This document shows, piece by piece, positions 50,222-59,898 of a DNA stretch of 64,000 nucleotides. The position numbers were made by a program, and so were the translations under genes. The stretch lies in contig NZ_JABJXS010000003.1 of the NCBI RefSeq assembly GCF_013155275.1, positions 434,001 to 498,000 on the forward strand, in the 5' to 3' direction. The notes beneath the pieces were generated by a model. It had not been told where the DNA came from. It did no database searches and saw only the letters and a list, made by a program, of their open reading frames with translations. The stretch is from Brenneria sp. hezel4-2-4 (lineage in GTDB: Bacteria; Pseudomonadota; Gammaproteobacteria; Enterobacterales; Enterobacteriaceae). Position 1 is the stretch's first letter. Each line of letters starts with the position of its first letter.

Positions 50222-50259
50222 CATTACGGCAGTCAGTTTTATTAGCAGTTCCGCACAGC

Positions 50260-50335
50260 GGGTCGTTAGCTCAGTTGGTAGAGCAGTTGACTTTTAATCA
50301 ATTGGTCGCAGGTTCGAATCCTGCACGACCCACCA
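50260..50335 (+). tRNA. tRNA-Lys (anticodon TTT)
   Basis: The second 76-nt tRNA-Lys, identical in sequence to 50002-50077 as far as read. tRNA plus following repeat forms a tandem unit of 258 bases. Confidence 0.97.
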
Positions 50336-50477
50336 ATTTCAAATTAGGAAAGCGGTTTAGAATCGTGAGGATGAGAACCGTAAGGTTCGACAAAATCGAT
50401 ATCGTCGATTTTGAACAACGCGCAAGCGTTGACCCGAAGGGTGAGGCCGTAGGCCGAATAATCCTGCACGACCCACC
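50336..50477 (+). repeat. Structured repeat after tRNA-Lys, copy 2
   Basis: 142 bases matching copy 1 (50078-50221) except for two one-base deletions and about two substitutions, one of which changes the last loop from TTA to GTA. The five stems are unchanged. It again ends in the tRNA 3' sequence AATCCTGCACGACCCACC (50460-50477). Confidence 0.85.
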
Positions 50478-50712
50478 ACTTCCTGATTTTCCTGCCCAGA
50501 CAAAAATCAATTTCTAATCTTGAATCAAACCTGACTTTTAGGTCTTTTCGGCACGACCTGCTCAGCGTTACCTGATGGTTTACGGTATATTACGTTCCCT
50601 TGGCCTGGCGCAATGGCCCGCTAAAGCCAGCCAGTCGGTTTGTTTCAACTCCGGTGAAGTTGGTCTCGGTTGTCGCGTAATAAGCTCGTATCGCAGTGGT
50701 TAGGGAGTTTTG
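50478..50712. other. Region between the tRNA-Lys repeats and the DUF554 gene
   Basis: 235 bases with no gene recognised. It probably carries the promoter of the DUF554 gene. A terminator for the tRNA transcript could not be pointed out. Confidence 0.4.
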
Positions 50713-51429
50713 ATGATAGGTCCTTTGATTAATGGTGCCGCAATCCTCATCGGTGGCGGGTTGGGTATCGCATTGCGGCGTTTTATCCCGCAACGTTTAC
50801 AAGATGGTCTGCCTCCTGCATTTGCCATGGTGTCGATAGCAATGGGCGTGACGCTGGTGATTAAAGTCCAGCAACTGCCGGCGGTGGCGCTGGCGGTCAT
50901 CATCGGCGTTGCGGTTGGTGAGTTGTGCCGTATGGAATATGGCGTTCAGCAGGCGGGTATGGCGATCCAACGCGTGCTTAGCCGCGTACTGCCAGCGCCT
51001 GAACACCGCTTGCCGCAGGATGTTTACGCGCAGAACTTTACGGCGCTGATCGTGCTGTTTTGCGCCAGCGGGACAGGGGTAGTCGGGGCCTTGACCGAAG
51101 GGCTCACTGGCGATTATCAATTACTGATCATCAAGTCGGCGCTGGATGTTTTTACCGCGTTGATTTTCTCTATTACGCTTGGCTTTGCGGTCATGTCGAT
51201 CGTCATTCCCCAGCTTATTATCCAATCGTTACTGTTTTTCTCCGCCAAGTTGATAATGCCGTTTATGACGGTGGTCTCGACAGGCGATTTTTCTGCCTGC
51301 GGCGGCATTATTATGATCGCGGTAGGATTGCGGATTGCCCAGATTAAGTTATTTGCCGTGGTGAATTTTCTGCCGGCGTTGTTGCTGGTTATTCCCATCT
51401 CGCTGTATTGGCAGCGGCTCTTTGGTTGA
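50713..51429 (+). CDS. DUF554 family membrane protein
   Basis: A 238-residue integral membrane protein with about seven helices. The opening MIGPLINGAAILIGGGLGIALRRFIPQRLQDGLPPAF and later LFCASGTGVVGALTEGLTGDYQLLIIKSALDVFTALIFSITLGFAVM and FSACGGIIMIAVGLRIAQIK are DUF554 (YdfK/YqgA-type) features. The start is ATG at 50713 with AGGGAG five bases before it; a TTG directly upstream is also in frame. E. coli YqgA is of the same family but sits elsewhere, so this is a different context. The function is unknown. Confidence 0.9.
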   Translation: MIGPLINGAAILIGGGLGIALRRFIPQRLQDGLPPAFAMVSIAMGVTLVIKVQQLPAVALAVIIGVAVGELCRMEYGVQQAGMAIQRVLSRVLPAPEHRLPQDVYAQNFTALIVLFCASGTGVVGALTEGLTGDYQLLIIKSALDVFTALIFSITLGFAVMSIVIPQLIIQSLLFFSAKLIMPFMTVVSTGDFSACGGIIMIAVGLRIAQIKLFAVVNFLPALLLVIPISLYWQRLFG

Positions 51430-51527
51430 AGAATAAAGCCGACGTTATCGTTTCATTTTAAGTTAAATAAACAAATTATCGATTTTTAGACAAAAAATGG
51501 CGACTCAAGGCTTTTTTTTCGGTATTT

Positions 51528-51545
51528 TGTTTAGGATAAAAAACA
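51528..51545. promoter_or_regulatory. Candidate NadR operator upstream of nadA
   Basis: TGTTTA-GGATAA-AAAACA matches the NadR box TGTTTA-N6-TAAACA with one mismatch. It ends 65 bases before the nadA ATG. NadR represses nadA-pnuC when NAD is plentiful. Confidence 0.75.
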
Positions 51546-51610
51546 TTACGATCTGAGTTAGGCGGCTTTTGCTGTTTCAGATCTCAGCGTTGTCATCATG
51601 GAAACCCATA

Positions 51611-52672
51611 ATGAGCATCCTTTTTGATAGCAATGAAACGATTTACCCCTTTCCTGCGAAGCCTAAGCCGTTATCGGCTGAAGCAAAGCAACATTACCGT
51701 AGCAGGATAAAAGTCTTATTGCAGCAGCGAAATGCGGTGATGGTGGCGCATTATTACACCGATCCGGAAATTCAATCCCTGGCCGAGGAAACCGGCGGCT
51801 GTGTCGCCGACTCGCTGGAGATGGCGCGCTTTGGCAGTACGCACCCCGCATCGACGCTGTTGGTCGCGGGGGTTCGTTTTATGGGGGAAACGGCAAAAAT
51901 CCTTAACCCGGAAAAAACCGTGCTGATGCCAACGCTTGAGGCTGAATGTTCGCTCGATCTCGGTTGCCCCATTGAAGCGTTCAATCGTTTTTGCGACAGT
52001 CATCCCGATCGCACCGTCGTGGTGTACGCCAATACGTCAGCGGCGGTAAAAGCGCGTGCGGATTGGGTAGTGACCTCCAGCATCGCGGTGGAGTTGATTG
52101 AACATCTGGATAGCCTGGGCGAAAAGATTATCTGGGCGCCCGATCGTCATCTGGGCAGTTATGTGCAAAAGCAAACCGGCGCCGATGTGCTGTGCTGGCA
52201 GGGCGCCTGTATTGTGCATGATGAATTTAAAACTCAGGCATTAAGGCGCATGAAAGCGCTGTATCCCGACGCCGCTATTTTAGTGCATCCGGAATCACCG
52301 CAGAGCGTCGTGGAGATGGCCGATGCCGTCGGTTCCACCAGCCAGCTTATTCAGGCCGCCCAAACCTTGCCTCAGCGGGAACTGATTGTGGCTACCGATC
52401 GCGGCATTTTTTATAAAATGCAGCAGGCATGTCCGGGTAAAACCTTACTGGAAGCGCCGACCGCCGGCGAGGGCGCAACCTGCCGCAGCTGCGCGCATTG
52501 CCCCTGGATGGCGATGAACGGTTTGCAAGCGATTGCTCAGGGCCTGGAACAGGGCGGGGAGGCACATGAAATTCACGTCGATGCCGCGCTGAGGGAAGGC
52601 GCGTTGATCCCGTTAAACAGAATGCTCGAATTCGCTGCTACACTGAAACTACGTGTACGCGGAAATGCCTGA
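51611..52672 (+). CDS. nadA: Quinolinate synthase NadA
   Basis: A 353-residue 4Fe-4S enzyme condensing iminoaspartate (from NadB) with dihydroxyacetone phosphate to make quinolinate for NAD. Cluster cysteines lie in [21 protein letters not shown] and [15 protein letters not shown]. Substrate residues are in [24 protein letters not shown] and [22 protein letters not shown]. The start is ATG at 51611 ([15 protein letters not shown]), as in E. coli; the longer in-frame reading is rejected. pnuC follows on the same strand. Confidence 0.97.
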   Translation: MSILFDSNETIYPFPAKPKPLSAEAKQHYRSRIKVLLQQRNAVMVAHYYTDPEIQSLAEETGGCVADSLEMARFGSTHPASTLLVAGVRFMGETAKILNPEKTVLMPTLEAECSLDLGCPIEAFNRFCDSHPDRTVVVYANTSAAVKARADWVVTSSIAVELIEHLDSLGEKIIWAPDRHLGSYVQKQTGADVLCWQGACIVHDEFKTQALRRMKALYPDAAILVHPESPQSVVEMADAVGSTSQLIQAAQTLPQRELIVATDRGIFYKMQQACPGKTLLEAPTAGEGATCRSCAHCPWMAMNGLQAIAQGLEQGGEAHEIHVDAALREGALIPLNRMLEFAATLKLRVRGNA

Positions 52673-52748
52673 TAGATCGTGATTTTCATTTATGCGTAGG
52701 CAACGTAAAAAATAAATTAGCGCATTATTACTCAGACAGGATGGCGAG

Positions 52749-53477
52749 ATGGACTTTTTCAGTACCAGTAATATTTTGGTTCATATTCCTTTGGGGACGG
52801 GGGGATACGATCTTTCCTGGATAGAAGCGATAGGCACGCTGTTTGGGTTACTTTGTATCTGGTTGGCAAGTCTGGAAAAAACCATTAACTACCTGTTTGG
52901 TTTGATTAACGTCACGCTGTTTGCGGTGATTTTTTTCCAGATCCAACTCTATGCCAGCCTGCTGCTGCAAATTTTCTTTTTTGCCGCCAATATTTATGGT
53001 TGGTACGCCTGGACGCGCAAAACCGAGTCTCACGAAGTTGAGCTTAAAATTCGCTGGCTTCCCTTGCCGAAGCTGATCGGCTGGTCTGCCGTGAGTGTGG
53101 TCGCCATCGGGTTAATGACGTTTTATATCGACGCCGTTTTCGCCGTTCTGACGCGCATGGCGGTTTCAGGCATGCAAGCGCTCGGATTAGGTGTACAGAT
53201 GCCGGAACTCCAGCCGGATGCTTTTCCGTTCTGGGATTCCACGATGATGGTCTTGTCGATTGTCGCGATGATCCTGATGACGCGTAAGTACGTTGAAAAC
53301 TGGCTGCTGTGGGTGGTCATTGATGTTATTTGCGTGGTGATTTTCGCCTATCAGGGGGTGTACGCCATGGCGGTGGAATACGCTATTCTGACGCTGATTG
53401 CGCTGAACGGTTCCTGGCTGTGGATTAAAAGCGCGCAGGAAAACCGCTCCAGTCCGTTATCACACGCCAGGCCGTAA
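52749..53477 (+). CDS. pnuC: Nicotinamide riboside transporter PnuC
   Basis: A 242-residue inner-membrane uptake protein with about seven helices. LCIWLASLEKTINYLFGLINVTLFAVIFFQIQLYASLLLQIFFFAANIYGWYAWTR is the characteristic N-terminal half, and RKYVENWLLWVVIDVICVVIFAYQGVYAMAVEYAIL holds the conserved substrate-binding segment. It is in the nadA transcript, as in E. coli. Its stop is only five bases from that of the convergent zitB, with no terminator in between, so the two mRNAs may overlap. Confidence 0.95.
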   Translation: MDFFSTSNILVHIPLGTGGYDLSWIEAIGTLFGLLCIWLASLEKTINYLFGLINVTLFAVIFFQIQLYASLLLQIFFFAANIYGWYAWTRKTESHEVELKIRWLPLPKLIGWSAVSVVAIGLMTFYIDAVFAVLTRMAVSGMQALGLGVQMPELQPDAFPFWDSTMMVLSIVAMILMTRKYVENWLLWVVIDVICVVIFAYQGVYAMAVEYAILTLIALNGSWLWIKSAQENRSSPLSHARP

Positions 53478-53482
53478 CGGCC

Positions 53483-54397
53483 TCAATGATGATGGCCTGC
53501 TGCGTGATGAATGTCGCAGTGGTCATCATCACAGTGGTGATACTCCATCTGAATCGTGGCATGACCGATTTGATAATTTTTCAACAGATATTCCTGAATA
53601 CGTTTCAGCAACGCGTCATGATCGTAAGGCGGGATCACCTGCGCATGCAGCGTCATTAACGGCTTTTCGCCCACCTGCCACAGATGCACATGATGAATAT
53701 TGCGTACTTCCGGGATATTCAGCGTCAGATCTTTCTTCAGCGCATCAACGCTTATCTGGCCGGGCGTGCCTTCCAGTAACTCGTGAATACTCTCTTTCAT
53801 CAGCGCCCATGCGCTACGCAACACCAGGCAGGACACCAATATCGACAATATGGGGTCAATCGGCGTCCAGTCGGTAAACAGAATAACCAACGCGGCGATA
53901 ATCGCCCCCACTGAACCTAGCAAATCGCCCAGTACGTGCAGCGCCGCCGCCCGGACATTAATGTTTTTTTCTTCGCTCCCGTGATGCAATAACCAGAACG
54001 CGGCAATATTCGCCAGCAAACCGGCCACGGCAATAATCAGCATCGGCACACTGGCCACCGGCTGAGGATCATAGAAGCGCCGTATGGCTTCCCAGAATAT
54101 AAATGCGGTAATAACCACCAGCGTCAGCGCATTAACAAAAGCCGCGAGAGTGGTCAGGCGCAGATAGCCAAACGTATGATTCGCGTTGGGCTTACGCTGC
54201 GCGAAACGCACGGCCAGCAGAGCGACAAACAGCGCCGCGGCATCGGTCAGCATGTGACCGGCGTCGGCAAGCAGCGCCAGCGAGCCGGAAAGCAGGCCGC
54301 CGATAACTTCCGCCACCATAAACGTCGCGGTAACAATAAATGCGGCGAGCAGACGTTTACTGTTGCCCGATTCTGCATGGTGGTGGGAATGCGCCAT
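53483..54397 (-). CDS. zitB: Zinc efflux transporter ZitB (cation diffusion facilitator)
   Basis: A 304-residue CDF-family proton/zinc antiporter with six helices. The helix II metal site is [11 protein letters not shown] and the helix V site is [14 protein letters not shown]. The cytoplasmic C-terminal domain contains [21 protein letters not shown]. Both ends are His-rich ([11 protein letters not shown] and [18 protein letters not shown]), typical of zinc carriers. It lies between pnuC and aroG, as in E. coli. Confidence 0.96.
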   Translation of the reverse strand: MAHSHHHAESGNSKRLLAAFIVTATFMVAEVIGGLLSGSLALLADAGHMLTDAAALFVALLAVRFAQRKPNANHTFGYLRLTTLAAFVNALTLVVITAFIFWEAIRRFYDPQPVASVPMLIIAVAGLLANIAAFWLLHHGSEEKNINVRAAALHVLGDLLGSVGAIIAALVILFTDWTPIDPILSILVSCLVLRSAWALMKESIHELLEGTPGQISVDALKKDLTLNIPEVRNIHHVHLWQVGEKPLMTLHAQVIPPYDHDALLKRIQEYLLKNYQIGHATIQMEYHHCDDDHCDIHHAAGHHH

Positions 54398-54750
54398 AGT
54401 CCATCCTGAGTGGTGTATAAGCCGATTACCCTGTCACTGTACTGCAATCGGCGGTGAAAAAATATTCTGCTGATTATCAATGTTGTGCGCTTTGACGCGA
54501 TATCAAAAGCGCCTGCCTGTGTATATTACGTAGGCCGTGCGCGCTCCGTATGGTGAAAATACACCTTATTCCGCATCTGAAAGCATTTGATCATGTAAAC
54601 ATAGCCTATTTCAGCGCGATGAAGTCGCCTGCTTGGCATATAATAGTCAACTTGCATTATGGCAGCTCAGTTTTTCAATCTATTCGCTATCTTGTATATC
54701 GTGCGTTGGATATGGGTCAAAAATACCGCTTTGGAATCGATGGAATTATT
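54398..54750. other. Divergent region between zitB and aroG
   Basis: 353 bases. The aroG frame stays open upstream to 54550 by chance, but the extra 67 residues are unlike any AroG. The region should hold both promoters. A TGTAAA with poor partner half near 54595 is the only hint of a TyrR box, too weak to call. Confidence 0.5.
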
Positions 54751-55806
54751 ATGAATTACCAGAATGATGATTTAAGGATTAAAGAGATTAAAGAACTTTT
54801 GCCACCCGTCGCCCTGTTGGAGAAATTCCCGGCGACCGATCGTGCCGCGGAAACCGTCTCGTTCGCGCGAACTGCCATTCACAAAATTCTGAACGGCAAT
54901 GATGATCGTTTGCTGGTGGTTATTGGCCCATGTTCGATTCACGATCCTAAAGCCGCCAAGGAATATGCTGCCCGCCTGCTTGAGTTACGTCATGAACTAA
55001 ATGACGATCTGGAAGTGGTGATGCGGGTTTATTTTGAAAAACCGCGCACGACGGTGGGATGGAAAGGGCTGATTAACGATCCTCATATGGATCATAGTTT
55101 CCAGATCAACGACGGTCTGCGTATCGCACGTCAATTACTGCTGGATATTAATGATTCCGGTATGCCTGCCGCCGGTGAGTTTTTGGATATGATCACACCG
55201 CAATATCTTGCGGATCTGATGAGCTGGGGGGCTATCGGCGCCCGGACGACCGAATCTCAGGTGCATCGTGAGTTGGCCTCCGGCCTGTCCTGCCCGGTCG
55301 GTTTTAAGAACGGCACTGACGGCACCATCAAGGTTGCCATTGACGCAATAAATGCGGCCAGCGCGCCGCACTGCTTCCTGTCCGTCACCAAGTGGGGGCA
55401 TTCGGCCATCGTTAATACCAGCGGCAACAGCGACTGCCACATTATTCTGCGTGGCGGCAAAACGCCGAATTACAGTGCGCAACATGTTAAAGAGGTAAAG
55501 GCGGGGCTGGAGAAAGCCGGGTTGTCGCCACAGGTGATGATTGACTTCAGCCATGCGAACAGCTGCAAGCAGTTTAAAAAGCAGATGGACGTATGTGAAG
55601 ACGTCAGCGGCCAGATTGCACAGGGCGAAAAAGCGATTATAGGGGTGATGGTGGAAAGCCATCTGGTTGAAGGCAATCAGGATCTGGAGAGTAATGAACC
55701 GCTGGTCTATGGCCGCAGCGTCACGGATGCCTGTATCGGATGGGAAGATACGCAAGCGCTGTTGCGTCAGTTGGCGTCGGCGGTGCGTGAGCGCCGCAGC
55801 AGATAA
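54751..55806 (+). CDS. aroG: DAHP synthase, phenylalanine-type, AroG
   Basis: A 351-residue enzyme for the first shikimate-pathway step (phosphoenolpyruvate plus erythrose-4-phosphate). MNYQNDDLRIKEIKELLPPVALLEKFPAT is the N-terminus of the Phe-inhibited isozyme. Active-site and metal motifs are VIGPCSIHDP, YFEKPRTTVGWKGLINDPHMD, GARTTESQVHRELASGLSCPVGFKNGTDG and DFSHANS-type DFSHANSCKQF. The start is ATG at 54751, giving the E. coli length plus one. It is followed by gpmA on the other strand. Confidence 0.97.
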   Translation: MNYQNDDLRIKEIKELLPPVALLEKFPATDRAAETVSFARTAIHKILNGNDDRLLVVIGPCSIHDPKAAKEYAARLLELRHELNDDLEVVMRVYFEKPRTTVGWKGLINDPHMDHSFQINDGLRIARQLLLDINDSGMPAAGEFLDMITPQYLADLMSWGAIGARTTESQVHRELASGLSCPVGFKNGTDGTIKVAIDAINAASAPHCFLSVTKWGHSAIVNTSGNSDCHIILRGGKTPNYSAQHVKEVKAGLEKAGLSPQVMIDFSHANSCKQFKKQMDVCEDVSGQIAQGEKAIIGVMVESHLVEGNQDLESNEPLVYGRSVTDACIGWEDTQALLRQLASAVRERRSR

Positions 55807-55824
55807 TGGCGGAATAACGGTCAA

Positions 55825-55860
55825 TAAAAAACCCGGCTTTATCGGCCGGGTTTTTTTTAA
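55825..55860. terminator. Bidirectional terminator between aroG and gpmA
   Basis: AAAAAACCCGGC-TTTATCG-GCCGGGTTTTTTTT gives a strong stem with T-runs in both directions. It serves both convergent genes. Confidence 0.95.
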
Positions 55861-55871
55861 ACCAGGTAATT

Positions 55872-56624
55872 TTACTTGGCTTTACCCTGATTCGCTACCG
55901 CCGCGGCTTTTGCGGCGATTTCATCAGCATTACCCAGGTAGTAATGTTTGATCGGCTTGAAGTTTTCATCAAACTCATAAACCAACGGCACGCCGGTTGG
56001 GATATTCAGTTCAAGGATTTCATCTTCACCCATGTTGTCCAGGTATTTAACCAGCGCACGCAGCGAGTTGCCGTGAGCGGCGATAATGACACGCTCACCG
56101 CTTTTGATGCGCGGCAGGATGGTTTCATTCCAGTAAGGAACAACACGTTCAATGGTCAGCGCCAGGCTTTCAGTCAGCGGCAGCTCTTTGTCGCTCAGCG
56201 ACGCGTAACGCGGATCGTGCCCTGGGAAACGTTCGTCATCGCGAGTCAGTTCCGGCGGGGTAACAGCAAAGCCGCGACGCCACTGTTTTACTTGCTCGTC
56301 GCCGTATTTCTCAGCGGTTTCGGCCTTGTTCAGACCTTGCAGAGCACCGTAATGACGTTCATTCAGTTTCCAGCATTTTTCCACCGGCAGCCAGGCTTGG
56401 TCCAACTCGTCCAGTACATTCCACAGTGTGTGAATAGCGCGTTTCAGCACCGAGGTGTAAGCAAAGTCGAAAGCAAAACCTTCGTCTTTAAGCAGCTTAC
56501 CGGCGGCTTTCGCTTCTGCACGGCCTTTTTCGGACAGGTCAACATCGTACCAGCCGGTGAAGCGGTTTTCGTTGTTCCACTGGCTCTCACCGTGTCTTAC
56601 CAGTACCAGCTTAGTTACAGCCAT
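55872..56624 (-). CDS. gpmA: 2,3-bisphosphoglycerate-dependent phosphoglycerate mutase GpmA
   Basis: A 250-residue glycolytic enzyme interconverting 3- and 2-phosphoglycerate. The phosphohistidine His11 is in [29 protein letters not shown], the second catalytic histidine in [17 protein letters not shown], and the acid/base glutamate in [13 protein letters not shown]. Length equals E. coli GpmA. In E. coli the next block is galM; here a copper operon lies between. Confidence 0.98.
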   Translation of the reverse strand: MAVTKLVLVRHGESQWNNENRFTGWYDVDLSEKGRAEAKAAGKLLKDEGFAFDFAYTSVLKRAIHTLWNVLDELDQAWLPVEKCWKLNERHYGALQGLNKAETAEKYGDEQVKQWRRGFAVTPPELTRDDERFPGHDPRYASLSDKELPLTESLALTIERVVPYWNETILPRIKSGERVIIAAHGNSLRALVKYLDNMGEDEILELNIPTGVPLVYEFDENFKPIKHYYLGNADEIAAKAAAVANQGKAK

Positions 56625-56760
56625 AGCTAAACTCCTTCATATCCTAAGATTTCTGTGATAACTCGTTCCATTATAGGGGCGGAGAGCGGCTATCGGCAAT
56701 CGATAGTCGCCCATCAACGTCATTTATCCGCGCTATGTTTGTTCAAAATCACGCTCAGCT

Positions 56761-59700
56761 TTATCGTTTCAGCGGATCGGGATCATTCTTATGCAATAAC
56801 AGATAAACCGCCGGGATCACCAGCATGGAAAGCAGCGGAGCGCTGACCATGCCGCCAATCATTGGCGCGGCGATGCGTTGCATAATCTCCGAACCGCTGC
56901 CGCCGCCCCACATGATCGGCAGCAGACCGGCCATAATCGTCGCGACGGTCATCATTTTAGGCCGTACACGCAACACCGCCCCTTCGTGAATGGCATCCAT
57001 TAACTGCTGCCGCGATAACGACTGTCCCGGAATGCGGTGTTTTTCCACCGCATGATTGAGATAGAGCAACATAATGACGCCGAATTCGGCCGAGACGCCT
57101 GCCAGCGCGATAAACCCTACCGCCCCGGCGACGGACAGATTATAACCCAGAATATAGAGCAGCCAGACCCCGCCGATCAGCGCAAAGGGCAGCGTGGCCA
57201 TAATCAGCAAGGCATCTCTGATCCGGTTAAAGGTGACGTACAGCAGCACGAAAATGATGATCAACGTAAAGGGGACGACAATTTTCATTTTTTCCGTCGC
57301 GCGCTCCAGATACTCGAATTGTCCCGACCAACTGAGTGAAACGCCCTCCGGCAGCGTCACCTGTTGTGCGACGGTCTGCTGCATTTCCTCTACGGCGGAT
57401 TTGAGATCCCGGCCGCGCAGATCGACATATATCCAGTCGGACAGGCGGCCGTTCTCGCTTTTCAACATCGGCGGGCCTTCGCTGACGCGAATATCGGCCA
57501 GTTCGGCCAGCGTGACGCGGGCGCCGTCAGCCGTTACCACCGGCAGAGCGCGCAGTTTTTCCAGTGAGTCGCGGAGTTCGCGCGGATAACGGATATTGAT
57601 GGGATAGCGCCGGCGTCCCTCAATGGTTTCACCGATGTTCTGTCCGCCGATCAAGGTCGATACCAGCGACTGCAACTCCGCTACCGAAACGCCGTAGCGG
57701 GCGGCCCGCAGGCGATCGATATCAATATCGATATAGCGGCCGCCGGCCAGGCGTTCGGCCAGTGCCGATGTCACGCCCGGCACGTTCTTCACCACCCGTT
57801 CGATTTGCGCCGCAATCCGCTCGATATCCGCCAGATTATTGCCATTCACCTTGATGCCCACCGGGCTTTTGATGCCGGTCGCCAGCATATCCAGGCGGTT
57901 ACGGATCGGCGGCACCCAAACGTTGGCGATCCCCGGCAGGTTGACGGTGCTATCCAGTTCGGCGATCAATTTATCCATCGTCATGCCCGGACGCCACTGG
58001 TCACGAGGCTTCAGGCGAATAGTGCTTTCCAGCATGGTTAACGGCGCGGGGTCGGTGGCGGTTTCGGCCCGGCCGGCTTTACCAAAAACCGACTCAACCT
58101 CAGGAACGGTTTTGATCAGCCGGTCTGTCAACTGCAACAGTCGGGCCGCTTCCCGGGCGGAAATACCGGGCAGGGTGGAAGGCATATACAGCAGATCGCC
58201 TTCATCCAGCGGCGGCATAAATTCGCTGCCGAGGCGGCTGAGCGGGAATAGCGTGAGCAGCAATAAGGCGCCGGAAACCAGCAAGGTGGTTTTGGGATAG
58301 CTCAGCACTTTCTGGAGTACCGGCTGATAGCCGGCGATCAGCCAGCGGTTCAGTGGATTGGCCTGCTCATCGGGAATTTTCCCGCGCACGAAATAGCCCA
58401 TCAGCACCGGGATCAGGGTGATGCCTAATCCGGCGGCAACCGCCATGGCATAGGTTTTGGTGAACGCCAGCGGCGAAAACATGCGGCCTTCCTGCGCTTC
58501 CAGCGAGAAAACCGGCACAAAGGAGAGCGTGATGATCAACAGACTGCAAAACAGCGCCGGACCCACCTCGGTCGCGGCGCGCTCCGCCAGTTGCCACCAC
58601 TCCTTTTCCTGCGGGTTTTTCCCAGGATGGTCATGACGCCATTGCTCCACCACTTTGTGCATGTTTTCTATCATCACGATGGCCGCATCCACCATGGCGC
58701 CAATCGCAATCGCAATCCCGCCCAGCGACATGATGTTGGCGTTAACCCCCTGATAGCGCATGATAATAAACGCCCCGAGTATCCCCAGCGGCAGGCTGAT
58801 AATCGCCACCAGCGCCGAACGGAAATGAAACAGAAACAGGATGCAAATCACCGCCACCACCGCAAACTCTTCCAGCAGTTTGTGACTCAGCGTTTCGATA
58901 GCGTGTTCAATCAGCTGCGAGCGATCGTAGGTGGGGACGATTTCTACGCCCGCGGGCAGGCTTTTCTGAATTTCCTGTAGCCGCGCCTTAACCGCATATA
59001 ACGTCTCCAGCGCGTTTTTACCGTAGCGCAGCACAATGATGCCGCCCGCCACTTCGCCTTCGCCGTTCAGTTCGGCGATGCCCCGGCGCATTTCCGGGCC
59101 TTCCCGCAGGGAAGCGACATCTTGCAGCAACACCGGAATGCCATTGCGGGTGGTGATGACCACATGGTTGAAATCCTGCGCGTTTTTCAGATAGCCGGCG
59201 GTGCGCACCATGTATTCCGCCTCCCCCAATTCCAGTACCGAACCGCCGCTTTCCTGATTGGCTGCCTGAATGGCGCTAATAATCTGCTGATGGCTAATAT
59301 TCTGCGTGCGCATCCTCTCCGGATCGACCACCACCTGATACTGTTTCACCATGCCGCCGACGCTGGCGACCTCGGCGACGTTGGGAACGGTTTTCAGTTC
59401 GAACCTGAGCAGCCAGTCCTGCAAGCCGCGCAGCTCGGCCAGACTATGCTTGCCGCTGCGATCGACCAGGGCATATTCATAGATCCAACCGACGCCGGTG
59501 GCATCCGGCCCAAGGGCGGTTTTTGCCTCCGCCGGCAGACTGGACTGCACCTGACTGAGATATTCCAGTACGCGGGAACGCGCCCAGTAAGGATCGGTGC
59601 CATCCTCGAACAGAATATAGACATAAGCATCGCCAAACATGGAAAAGCCGCGTACCGTTTTCGCTCCCGGCACCGACAGCATGGTGGTCGTCAGCGGGTA

Positions 59701-59898
59701 AGTGACCTGATTTTCCACCACCTGCGGCGCCTGGCCCGGATAGCTGACGCGGATAATGACCTGCACGTCAGACAGATCGGGCAGGGCATCCAGCGGCGTT
59801 TTCTGCAACGAGACGATCCCCCAGGCGGCCATCAGTAATGCGGCCAGCAGTACCAGCAGCCGGTTTTTCAGCGACCAGCGAATGACATAGGCAATCAT
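56761..59898 (-). CDS. cusA: Copper/silver efflux RND pump CusA
   Basis: A 1045-residue heavy-metal-efflux RND transporter with twelve transmembrane helices and two large periplasmic loops. It is close to E. coli CusA over its whole length. [50 protein letters not shown] and [18 protein letters not shown] are signatures. The methionines in [18 protein letters not shown] and [10 protein letters not shown] line up with the Cu(I)/Ag(I) triad of CusA, which argues for copper/silver rather than zinc/cobalt. It overlaps cusB in ATGA and is last in the operon. Confidence 0.95.
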   Translation of the reverse strand: MIAYVIRWSLKNRLLVLLAALLMAAWGIVSLQKTPLDALPDLSDVQVIIRVSYPGQAPQVVENQVTYPLTTTMLSVPGAKTVRGFSMFGDAYVYILFEDGTDPYWARSRVLEYLSQVQSSLPAEAKTALGPDATGVGWIYEYALVDRSGKHSLAELRGLQDWLLRFELKTVPNVAEVASVGGMVKQYQVVVDPERMRTQNISHQQIISAIQAANQESGGSVLELGEAEYMVRTAGYLKNAQDFNHVVITTRNGIPVLLQDVASLREGPEMRRGIAELNGEGEVAGGIIVLRYGKNALETLYAVKARLQEIQKSLPAGVEIVPTYDRSQLIEHAIETLSHKLLEEFAVVAVICILFLFHFRSALVAIISLPLGILGAFIIMRYQGVNANIMSLGGIAIAIGAMVDAAIVMIENMHKVVEQWRHDHPGKNPQEKEWWQLAERAATEVGPALFCSLLIITLSFVPVFSLEAQEGRMFSPLAFTKTYAMAVAAGLGITLIPVLMGYFVRGKIPDEQANPLNRWLIAGYQPVLQKVLSYPKTTLLVSGALLLLTLFPLSRLGSEFMPPLDEGDLLYMPSTLPGISAREAARLLQLTDRLIKTVPEVESVFGKAGRAETATDPAPLTMLESTIRLKPRDQWRPGMTMDKLIAELDSTVNLPGIANVWVPPIRNRLDMLATGIKSPVGIKVNGNNLADIERIAAQIERVVKNVPGVTSALAERLAGGRYIDIDIDRLRAARYGVSVAELQSLVSTLIGGQNIGETIEGRRRYPINIRYPRELRDSLEKLRALPVVTADGARVTLAELADIRVSEGPPMLKSENGRLSDWIYVDLRGRDLKSAVEEMQQTVAQQVTLPEGVSLSWSGQFEYLERATEKMKIVVPFTLIIIFVLLYVTFNRIRDALLIMATLPFALIGGVWLLYILGYNLSVAGAVGFIALAGVSAEFGVIMLLYLNHAVEKHRIPGQSLSRQQLMDAIHEGAVLRVRPKMMTVATIMAGLLPIMWGGGSGSEIMQRIAAPMIGGMVSAPLLSMLVIPAVYLLLHKNDPDPLKR

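Noticed and set aside
54590-54615. TyrR box upstream of aroG (TGTAAA with a partner half)
   Set aside because: The downstream half does not resemble TTTACA, so it is below a level worth calling.
54550-54750. A 67-residue N-terminal extension of aroG
   Set aside because: The frame is open by chance; AroG proteins begin at MNYQNDD, and the upstream peptide has no conserved features.
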